Assembly: GCA_029747585.1 (NCBI GenBank)
Contig: JAPEVF010000601.1
Coordinates: 1-27,979 of the forward strand
Source: Pleurotus djamor
Lineage: Eukaryota; Basidiomycota; Agaricomycetes; Agaricales; Pleurotaceae
Direction: 5' to 3'
Length of the DNA stretch: 27,979 nucleotides
In this document: positions 20,661 to 27,979 of the stretch, in pieces
How the letters are laid out: the number at the start of each line of letters is the position of its first letter
Position numbering within the stretch: position 1 is the first letter of the stretch
Translations under genes and position numbers: made by a program
Notes under the pieces: model-generated
Told to the model about the DNA's origin: nothing
The model's database searches: none
The model's input: the letters and a program-made list of their open reading frames with translations, nothing else

Positions 20661-23251
20661 TCAAGGGACGGGAACGGGCCCTCGTAAAAACATGCCTACG
20701 CAGTGACTTAAGGAAGGCCGAGCGTCAGGATCATCAACTTCAAGATTCGTCGCGATCGTTGCTAGCGTATCGTCCTTGACAAGCAATTTCTCGAGGAGGT
20801 GGTGGATGAGATGCCCACACGACCACCTATCAGCTTTGATGGGCTTGAACGATGGCCATTCTTGTTCAACCTCAGGGGCAATCCATCCCTCTGTCCCTCC
20901 GTATTCATTGATTTCATCATCATCACTGGTCAATATGAGAGCGAGCCCGAAGTCAATGACCTTGGGACATAAATTTCCATCGAGGAGTATATTTGCTGGC
21001 TTGATGTCACAGTGAGCGACATGATGTTCGTGGAGAAAGGCAAATCCTTTAAGGAAGCCTTCGCACACGGAACTAACACCACGCGCAAGGGTGATGGGAT
21101 TAAACGCGATGTAGCTTTGGAGCGTGTACTCGTAGGAAGGAAAGACTGCCCATGCAAAATCGTGGCCATTGAACAAGTCGATAATGGGAATGATATGGTT
21201 GGAAGGGGGTCGTAACGATCGAAGGAACGTAAGAGTGCGCATTTCGCTGGAATCGAATGGGAGTTTCTTCGCGACAAGCTTCCGATCACGGTCGAGCACG
21301 CTGACAATGCGTAAAAGATTGGAGGGGAACTGAGAAGAGTGAGAAGGTGTCGAAGGGAGGTGAGATAAAAAGAAACTACCTGAAATATTTTCTCCATGAC
21401 GAAGCCGTTTTCAACGAGTATATCATCATCGTCGGGATCGAGTTCGTACCCATGGGTTGTGAGATCTGAGTCTTGGTTGCTCTGGTTCGCTTGCTTCTGC
21501 TTCTTTGAACCGCCTCGTTGATCGCCATCACCGCCATCACCATCAGGTTTCCGCTGTCTCTTCCCGGTAAAATACGCCATGTTATAGACGGTTCGACAGA
21601 ACTGATCGAAACATTCGGTGTATTGCAAGAGATCAGACTTCGCTGCATCGAGTGGGCCCTGGAGTTCATAAACGAAGTTGTAAAGCAGCAGAAGGAAAGA
21701 AGCTCGCTCGGCTCCTGTGTTGAGTTTGTATGGTGTAGAGTAACAGTACACCTAGATAAGTCTGAGGATTTGCATAAACAACAAGAGAGGAGAGTTTACA
21801 GTATCATCTTGGTCGATTTGCTTCTGAAACATGAAAGAGACGATGGCTGAGCCTGTCTGTTCGATGTAGATTGTGACCAGTACGAAGTTCTTCTTCTCTT
21901 TGTAGGATGATGAGAGCTGATTCATGAGCTGAACGATTGCTTTTCCAGTCAAATTCATCCGATATTTACCGATATGTTCGTCACCAAGCTGCGCAGAATC
22001 AGTCTCCGCGAGAAGCCGAGGGATGGAGGAGCGAATAATGGTAAAATCACTACGCGGGGTGAACTGTCGGAGACGATCGTCTATGCTTGCATCCTCTTTG
22101 TATGCCACGAAGGTCAAAGGCGAGGTAACGTTTCTAAAGAAACAGGTTGACAGTTAGGCTTGCACGGTAGAGGAGGTAGGATAACTTACTGTCCGACGTC
22201 GATGGGATTCTCTCCTTGTTGTAATTTGCGGACATGGAAGACAATTGGGGAGAAAAATAGCGAGGCGAGAGACTCCAGAGGAATGATTGGCGGTTGCGTC
22301 CACATATCCTCCCAAGTATCCTGGTGGAGAAGGATATGACGGATTTCCCTTGGCTGGGCACGGCGAGGAGCTCCTTTCTCGTCTCTTGCGGAGGTTGCAT
22401 TGACAACTTCTGTAGAGCTTTGCTGCTGAGCGCTTGATTGAAGGTGTTGATGTCGGGCTGAGGAATCGACGGACTCCGCAGGCATCGCGGCAGGTTCAAC
22501 ATAAGCTTGCCAAACCGACAAGTCTCGATCAGAATCCAGGACACCTACATCCTAACGTATTCGTTTGTGAAAACACGTCAACTATGGAAATCGGGAGATA
22601 TACCTTGGGCGTAGCGAAAACTTTGCGGGAAAGACGCGTCTGTAAGGCTTGAACAAAGGAGGGCACAGGGATTTTATTGTCCCATTGCACAACCTTGTTC
22701 AACCCTAAATCGTTCTGAGAAAATCCACCCCACTGCGAAACCTTGATAAATGAGGAGGAAAATTCTTTGACGAGGTCAGAATTTTCCACCGCCGATAATA
22801 TATGCGAGTTCTGATTATCTGGAGCAAATGTGAGAGGTGAAAACACTGCGCGTTCTTAAGGGCACACACCTAATTTGAAAGATACGACGAGCGCATTGAC
22901 TTTACCCTCTACACATAATTGATCCCAAGCCCCTTTCACCATCCGGTAGCCCTTCGCCAGCGTGAACTTGATTGACTCGACCTCAAACTGGTCTCCAAGG
23001 TCATACAAAGCTTGTTGACGAGACAAGATGTCCGAGATGACCTGCGGTTCCAAAGGTGGATTTATTGTGTAGATAAGGAGCCGCCCCGAAGAGAGTGCGG
23101 TGTGCCTGTTACGAATGTGCTGCTCGAGGTCCAGGACTGTCGTCGTATTCGAATCTACTGCTTGGGTCTGCAGTTCGGCCGTCGCATCGAATCGCCCAAA
23201 AACATCTATGCTCTGTATGAGCTTCCATGTGATGACAGTGTGGGCAGTCAT
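20661..23251 (-). CDS. protein with C-terminal kinase domain and unrecognised N-terminal module, 777 aa, 6 exons
   Basis: Exons (complement): 23251-22870, 22818-22604, 22551-22190, 22133-21800, 21751-21380, 21329-20661; the sum is 778 codons. The last 220 residues are a protein kinase-like C-lobe: Lys in KLVAKKLPFD (about 576), catalytic HCDIKPANILL (Asp about 663), VIDFGLAL (Asp about 681), GTEGWIAPEV, ADRWSCGHLIHHLL. No Gly-rich loop is visible before the lysine, so nucleotide binding may be unusual. The N-terminal 130 residues (VITWKLIQSIDVFGRFDATA, TTTVLDLEQHIRNRHTAL, GRLLIYTINPPLEP) look like a ubiquitin-like fold and recall the header of Crinkler proteins, some of which carry such RD kinases; this is a tentative inference. 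A Gln/Ser stretch and a basic linker (TGKRQRKPDGDGGDGDQRGG) lie between. It diverges from the gene at 23517. Confidence 0.83.
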
Positions 23252-23258
23252 GATGATG

Positions 23259-23313
23259 GAAGATGTGGCACAAGGTCGAAGTGAAAGAGGAGGTTATAGA
23301 AGATGTGGCACAA
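23259..23313. repeat. 15-bp direct repeat in the leader of the kinase gene
   Basis: GAAGATGTGGCACAA occurs at 23259-23273 and again at 23299-23313, 40 bp apart, directly upstream of the minus-strand ATG at 23251 and within the 265-bp gap to the divergent gene. It may be a paired regulatory site or a replication-slippage duplicate. Confidence 0.6.
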
Positions 23314-23516
23314 TATGTCAGCGACGGATACCTCCCGGCCCAAGCGTAACGTTTAAAGGTCATGATCGACATACTTGATGCTCAGGACGCAGGCCGTCTT
23401 ATGATCCACTCGAGCAGGTGCCTCGTGTAAGACTACAAAAATAAGCATTATGCCACGCAACTACTTACCTTCCAATACTGCCTTCTCACCCCACCATCAC
23501 TAATACACAAGTACAC

Positions 23517-24129
23517 ATGAATGCGAACGCTCCAGCGCCGTCAAACAGTAGGGATACAGACACGAACAAGAGCAGCGCGAACACAATAAATCATCAACTA
23601 GCACACATCCAATCCCTCCTCACCTCCCAGCTGCACCAAACCCAGCAATGGCTGACGGAAGAGCAAGAAAGGGCTGCCGAGGCAGATCGTCAGTGGGTCA
23701 AGGAGGGAGAGCGCAGAGAGGACATCGCGACGGTCCTCAGGGATATTGAAGGGTTGGTTGAGTCGAGAGGCAAGCGCGGGGGAAGAGGTCATTCGGGAGG
23801 GGAGCAAAACAATCAAGAGAGCAGTACGCACTCATCACCACGATAACCCAATGCATCCCTCTTACTATCCTAGAGAACGAGGATACGAACCGTCTAATGA
23901 CGATCGTTCAAGAAGCACACAACGAGAGGATGCAGATGCTGCAGAGCTTCTTCATAGGTGAATCACCTTAGGCTTTGAAGCAGTAGGCTCGTGGTTCGGA
24001 AGCTGACTGCTTCTACCTTCAGGGATACAGGAAGAAGCGACTGAGCGACGACGCTTGCTGTTAGAACACCTCAAACTTTCAAGAGGGGATGGACAGGGGA
24101 GGCAAAGGAGGCGGCAAAGGCACGCATGA
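23517..24129 (+). CDS. small coiled-coil protein of unknown function, 165 aa, 3 exons
   Basis: Exons: 23517-23823, 23874-23957, 24023-24129; the sum is 166 codons. The first intron (50 nt, GTACGC..CTAG) is chosen over leaving exon 1 to end at a TAA at 23844, because the next open block continues the same coiled coil in the right phase. The protein has an Asn/Ser/Thr-rich start, then a long charged helix (NTINHQLAHIQSLLTSQLHQ, TEEQERAAEADRQWVKEGER), a Gly/Arg stretch (SRGKRGGRGHSGG), then NRLMTIVQEAHNERMQMLQS and EEATERRRLLLEH, ending with an Arg-rich tail. The pattern resembles small coiled-coil proteins common in mushroom genomes, but I cannot name a family. It shares a 265-bp gap with the divergent kinase gene and converges on Erv46. 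Confidence 0.62.
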
Positions 24130-24301
24130 GAGCAAGGTTGTTCTGAGAAGAGGAAAATCGCAGCGACGCAACCTGACGTGGGCTACATACAGAGACCTTA
24201 TCCGTAGGGCTCAACATAGGGCATTCATAAAGTGTATTCCCTAACAAAACATGCACATGGGATGCAAGATGATGAGAGCAATTAAACGTTATAAAACAAT
24301 T

Positions 24302-26049
24302 TTACATCAATTTCCCCCCAGTGTACGCTGAACCACTCGCCACAGTCGACTTTTTCTGTCTCAGCGCTCGGCTCGTAGCGAATAGGACACTGTCAAGGAG
24401 CGACGCGACGGTGAGTACTCCACCGACAATAGCGCATGTCCTGCAAGGAGAGTTAATGTTGTCGCTAAGCTAAGAGAATGGGGGAGAAAGACGTACGATG
24501 TCATGAAATGTGCGAACGATTGCCTTGATTCTGAGTGAACGACAAGGATTGGGGAGATCTCGAAGTTGAAGAAGGCACCTAGACAACAGAGTGTCAACTC
24601 AAGAAGAGCGCAGCCCACCGGTTGAGTACGAACCTGGAACACCAGTGACACCATGTTGGATGTGGACACCTTCGGGTGTATCGCCCTGGCCTCCGTGCGA
24701 CAGGTCACGCTCAAAGTGTGTTACACTGTATTGATGTGAGTTGACCTTGGACGAAGGCATGAGTACGACATAAACCGACGTAGTCAACGTCACGACTCAC
24801 GACTTGGCCATCAAGGGTACGGAACTGCGTAGAGACAACTTTGAGGAAGTACTGGAACATGTACTGCGCCTTAGCGGTCTGGGGACGATACCATGAGTAA
24901 ACAAACTCAAAAGGAAACGAGATCTGGGCCGACATACCCGTCCATAGGTTCCATCCAGAGGGTTTGATACGCCAACTTGCTGCTTCAAACGTTGACTAAT
25001 TTGCGCCTTGCTATAGTCGTATTCATCGTCGCCTTCAAAGGCCATGTGGTGGATCGTGTGCGTGAAGTCATGTCGGTTGCCGTCGTCTCTCAGGTACGGA
25101 ACGAGCTCATAAATATTCCTCGAAGCGCTCTGGAACGACCTTCCGGGCGACAGGTGGATGTTTCCAATAACCTTGTTGATGCGTAGTCTTCCGTTGATAT
25201 TGCATCCCTCCGAGGCCTGTTCCTTCAATTTATCCGCCCAACCCTCGTCTTTACATTGCTCAATCGCCTCGGGGTTGCTGAACGCCCATCCGCGGTTGAT
25301 ATAAGCCGACCGAACCTCCTCGCAAGTGTTACAGCAGCCGCTAGCGGGTTCCAGCCCACCATAACATGAGCCACAGTAGTTCTCGCCCTTGCTGCCCTGC
25401 ACCACCTCCAGATCGTTCTTCAATTGTGAGCTGTAAGAATTGGGAATAGGATCGCCCTTGTCGTCGAGGCGTGTCTTGAGAACGTTATGGGAAATATCGC
25501 GTTGCGTTTCGCCGCTAATGTCCATGACATCAACACTAAGCACTGTGTTGGCATTCAATTAGGCGAAGGGATTGGCGAATGATGCGCGAATGCCATGGGT
25601 AAAGGCAAGGGAATAGAATGGTATCGGTGAGTGATATGGATCACCCGGTGGATACCAACAGCGTAGACTCACAGAAACATGGGACCCTTGGGAATGTAAC
25701 ATTCATGTTGACAGTAAGTTTCTCCCCTCTGCTTTTGTCAACGACAATCGAAGTGTCTACATTCACGCGTCGGTAGTCGAAGAATTCCATAGTCGTAAAG
25801 GCCAGAATAATTGCAGCCGACAGTATTGTCACTAATCATAGCACAGAATCCATGTTAGGTGCATCGACCATGCGAGACCGTCTACGGGACTCACGGAAAG
25901 CACCAGTACGAGTCTTAACCTTGACATCTTCAGTGGTCTGTGAGTATGACGGCGATTGTGAGGGACTGAAAGCTGATGACCCAGACAGGGCTGCATACCT
26001 TGCCGAAAGCGTCGACGCCCTTGAGACCTGCAAACAAGCCCTTCGCCAT
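24302..26049 (-). CDS. ERV46: Erv46/ERGIC3-type cargo receptor of COPII vesicles, 422 aa, 8 exons
   Basis: Exons (complement): 26049-25999, 25937-25895, 25831-25673, 25542-24938, 24878-24801, 24745-24634, 24578-24497, 24440-24302; the sum is 423 codons. Seen: a short cytosolic N-terminus (MAKGLFAGLKGVDAFGK), a first membrane segment at about 31-46 (LTILSAAIILAFTTMEFF), a large lumenal domain with the conserved cysteine cluster (NYCGSCYGG, SGCCNTCEEVRSAY), the family blocks GCNINGRLRINKVIGNIHLS, YMFQYFLKVVSTQFRTLDG, QGDTPEGVHIQHGVTGVPG and FFNFEISPILVVHSESRQSF, then a second membrane segment (AIVGGVLTVASLLDSVLF) and a short cytosolic tail with RQKKS. Erv46 pairs with Erv41 to sort cargo and return escaped ER proteins between ER and Golgi. 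Length fits the family. ATG 26049 gives the expected N-terminus. Confidence 0.95.
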
Positions 26050-26489
26050 CGTTGAGGGTTAGGTGGCAATCCTGAGTAGAAGTTTGATGGGTGGGCCAAA
26101 ACCGAATGTACGTTGAAACCGAGAAGGAGGAGGAGGGAACGAGGAGGAGGAGGAGAAAATGAGCGAGCAAGTCGAGGCAGGTGTATATAAGAGCGTTATG
26201 ACGAGGTGCTTATCCCGTGACTGCAAGCATCGACGTGTCACTTCCCCGCCAATCCAAGCGCCGGTTACACCACCCAAACATATCGCCTTTCACGAAACAA
26301 CTTCCGGATTTCTACCGCATCCTCCGCGAGACACGTACTTCGACGGAGAAATAGACAGCCTTCTCTGCGAGTACGCAAACGTCGTAAATTACAAGAAATA
26401 TATGGTGGTCTCTTGACATGTACAACGTCTGACTGAATGATAGAAAATCGGCTTCTAGCCAAAGCCTCCAGTCTCCTTTAGGCCCAAAG
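26050..26489. other. upstream region of ERV46, no gene seen
   Basis: About 440 bases. A purine-rich plus-strand run of GGA units (about 26128-26158, CT-rich on the minus strand) lies about 80-110 bp before the Erv46 ATG and is a likely promoter or leader feature. A plus-oriented TATATAA is present near 26184-26190. ORFs here carry no domain. Confidence 0.45.
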
Positions 26490-26835
26490 GACTACTGTGG
26501 TAGATCATGCCCATCTCTAGTTAGCCTTGATTGCCTCCAACCTTTCGGGCTCTTTGTCGGAATCAAATCTTGATTCGTGACTTCTATGGCAATAGGGCGG
26601 CGTGTTTCGTCATAGATTTTCAGTGCTCGAGGTATCGTTTTCGCCGTAGTCAACTGATGCCCGAGGAGACTGCAAAGAACATACGCACCCTGATTGGGCT
26701 GTTCAGAATGGATCCGACAAAAGAAGCTCGGCTGGACGCTTACCTTGATGCTTGATGCATGATGGCTTGTCCAGGCTCCAGCGCCTGAGGTTTGCGGGGA
26801 CATGGCGTGCGCCTACATAGGAAGGCGGTTGAAAC
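26490..26835 (-). pseudogene. relic of the C-terminal part of an FAD-dependent aromatic-ring monooxygenase
   Basis: Two blocks on the minus strand match the salicylate hydroxylase-like FAD monooxygenase family. The first (about 26813-26768) reads AHAMSPQTSGAGA, which parallels the FAD-binding AHAMTPHQGSGAG; the expected GQAI follows only after a frame change, next to a near-duplicate of 7 nt (GCTGGA, GCCTGGA). The second (about 26700-26580) reads GAYVLCSLLGHQLTTAKTIP and RALKIYDETRRPIAIEV, the helix that normally follows. Between them is an intron-like stretch ending CAATCAG, preceded by a perfect 7-bp tandem CATCAAG. The N-terminal FAD-binding half is absent. I infer a decayed fragment. In life the family hydroxylates aromatic substrates with NAD(P)H. 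Confidence 0.6.
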
Positions 26836-27115
26836 TTGAGTCTCCCAGAGTTTGTATACTCATTGGAATCTCTCTCATTGCCCGGTAATAATGGTAAGTA
26901 CCGTTCATCCAATTTACTCGAATCTGATCTCAAGTGAATTTTGCCAGGGATAAGCGATAATTCTGCTGCCCGATAAGTGTGGTCGTCGTCGTCAGCGACG
27001 AAGAAAGTGTCGGTGTTGCGGGGTGCCAAGCTAAAGAGCGATATATTTAGGGGGGAGGTGGGAAAAGGTGGCGGCTTATCTGTCCTTCAGGAGTCGGCGT
27101 TGTGCATTAATTGCC
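26836..27115. other. spacer before the P-loop NTPase gene
   Basis: Open reading on the minus strand here starts only from TTG and shows no FAD-monooxygenase motif upstream of the AHAM block, so I do not extend the relic into it. A plus-strand ATATATTTAG near 27040 lies about 75 bp before the plus-strand ATG at 27116 and may belong to its promoter. Confidence 0.4.
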
Positions 27116-27979
27116 ATGTCCTCGTCGTTCCAGGCGTTGGTTGAGAGTGTCGAGGCACTCATCGCGAAGCAAGTCCCAGATACTTCGTGGACCCCCGATA
27201 GTGATGGTGATATAGCCAAACTATGGGGTCAGTCCCCTGCGGTCACTTTCGTGGACGGTTATCCAACCCTTGATGTCTCTGCCTTCGCCAATTTCGCAAT
27301 TCCTCACACCATCCTCGTTCGCCCCGAGTATAAGTTGCTTGTACAAGCCATCATCAGTATGCGACGTGGTACTTGGTCACCAGCACCATTGCACGCTCCT
27401 ACACCAGAAGAAGCAACCTCTGAATCAGGAGATGTACTCTCCCTATCTGACGACGACGTCCAGGCATTGCGCACTCCTCTACGTGACTGCGGTGGTATCA
27501 CAATTCAAGGTTCTCCTGGCACTGGTAACTTCCACTCTTGCAAGCCGCTCATCTCAGATACTCACCTCATCCGTCTAGGAAAATCAACTTTCCTCCTCTA
27601 CTTCTCCATTATACTACTGCGACATCAAATTCCCTTTTTCTACCAAGATGTCCACGAGGTTGTTGGCTTTATCTGCCAAAGTGGTGTCTACTGGTTGCCA
27701 CTTAGGGTTGCTTTTCAAATCACCCGACTTGAATCTACTTGCCACACCTTCTGGCTTCTCGACACCCAACCCTACACGCCACCACGTTATTGGCCTAAGG
27801 TGCATCGCGTCTTTGTTGTAGAGGCCGCTTCGTACCCGTTACCATTCCAGTCCTCCCTGAAAGGTCACCTCCGGAGCTCCAGGCCAGTCTCAACGTACAT
27901 CATTACGCCACCCTCTCTCAGCGAAGCCCTCGTTTGGTATGTCCGAGTTCATTGTTTGCACCTTGGTTTGCTCACACAT
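27116..27979 (+). CDS. Crinkler-type P-loop NTPase, 5' part, runs off the right edge
   Basis: Exons seen: 27116-27524 and 27579-27936, then a GTATGT donor at 27937 and the window ends inside that intron. About 255 residues are present. After an N-terminal region (MSSSFQALVESVEALIAKQV) comes HTILVRPEYKLLVQAIISM, then an acidic linker (SESGDVLSLSDDDVQAL) and a Walker A motif in GITIQGSPGTGKSTFLLYFS, whose GK is formed across the intron. Further on are WLLDTQPYTPPRYWP and RVFVVEAASYPLPF, positioned as the Walker B and following strand, and YIITPPSLSEAL. This order matches the P-loop ATPase region of basidiomycete Crinkler-family proteins, in which the ATPase precedes a variable C-terminal effector or nuclease domain. 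That C-terminal domain lies outside the window. Confidence 0.75.
   Translation, partial: MSSSFQALVESVEALIAKQVPDTSWTPDSDGDIAKLWGQSPAVTFVDGYPTLDVSAFANFAIPHTILVRPEYKLLVQAIISMRRGTWSPAPLHAPTPEEATSESGDVLSLSDDDVQALRTPLRDCGGITIQGSPGTGNFHSCKPLISDTHLIRLGKSTFLLYFSIILLRHQIPFFYQDVHEVVGFICQSGVYWLPLRVAFQITRLESTCHTFWLLDTQPYTPPRYWPKVHRVFVVEAASYPLPFQSSLKGHLRSSRPVSTYIITPPSLSEALVWYVRVHCLHLGLLTH

Noticed and set aside
19979..24129. Identical 14-nt tail AAAGGCACGCATGA at 19979-19992 and 24116-24129
   Set aside because: A 14-nt match somewhere in a 28-kb window is expected by chance a few times, and the flanking sequence aligns poorly.
26703..27029. 108-codon minus-strand frame just upstream of the monooxygenase relic
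   Set aside because: It starts from TTG, shows none of the motifs expected before the AHAM block, and overlaps that block in the wrong frame.

Overview
The window reads as nuclear DNA of a basidiomycete fungus, most likely an Agaricomycete (mushroom-forming class). Every well-supported gene is split by many introns of about 48-65 nt with GT..AG ends, intergenic gaps are short, genes sit on both strands, and the families are typical of this group (class II O-methyltransferase, SH3-RasGEF Cdc25, Cdc7/SepH kinase with an ARM-like tail, Set5, Erv46, Crinkler-type P-loop NTPase). I rebuilt the exon chains by hand. In each complete spliced gene the exon lengths sum to a multiple of three once two spurious N bases are removed, which is a strong internal check.

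Layout. 1-620: nothing firm, only a possible gene tail at the left edge. 621-2660 (-): 14-exon O-methyltransferase. 2661-3176: non-coding, with a cluster of inverted repeats. 3177-7291 (-): Cdc25-type Ras exchange factor of about 1256 aa. 7292-8241: leader/promoter and spacer. 8242-8875 (-): FKBP12. 9057-9375 (+): doubtful small gene. 9383-10177 (-): conserved-looking acidic protein of unknown function. 10654-15959 (+): 21-exon septation-network kinase. 16127-17699 (-): Set5-like SET/MYND methyltransferase. 17969-19413 (+): coiled-coil, probably nuclear protein, divergent from Set5. 19648-19950 (+): broken copy of the first exon of the next gene. 20661-23251 (-): 777-aa protein with an unrecognised N-terminal module and a C-terminal kinase, divergent from a 165-aa coiled-coil gene (23517-24129, +). 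24302-26049 (-): Erv46 cargo receptor. 26490-26835 (-): relic of an FAD monooxygenase. 27116-27979 (+): 5' part of a Crinkler-type P-loop NTPase running off the right edge.

The left and central part is housekeeping and signalling (Ras activation, peptidyl-prolyl isomerase, septation, chromatin, ER-Golgi traffic). The right third is more accessory: a lineage-type kinase with a decayed inverted relative, a dead oxidoreductase fragment and a Crinkler-type ATPase. The most interesting system-level idea is that the 777-aa kinase and the P-loop NTPase belong to the Crinkler (CRN) world; this is inference.

Base quality is uneven. Single Ns next to homopolymers break frames in FKBP12 and the 9.4-10.2 kb gene. 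Dense Ns from 12.5 to 16.6 kb fall almost only on third codon positions, as expected if they mask real allelic differences.
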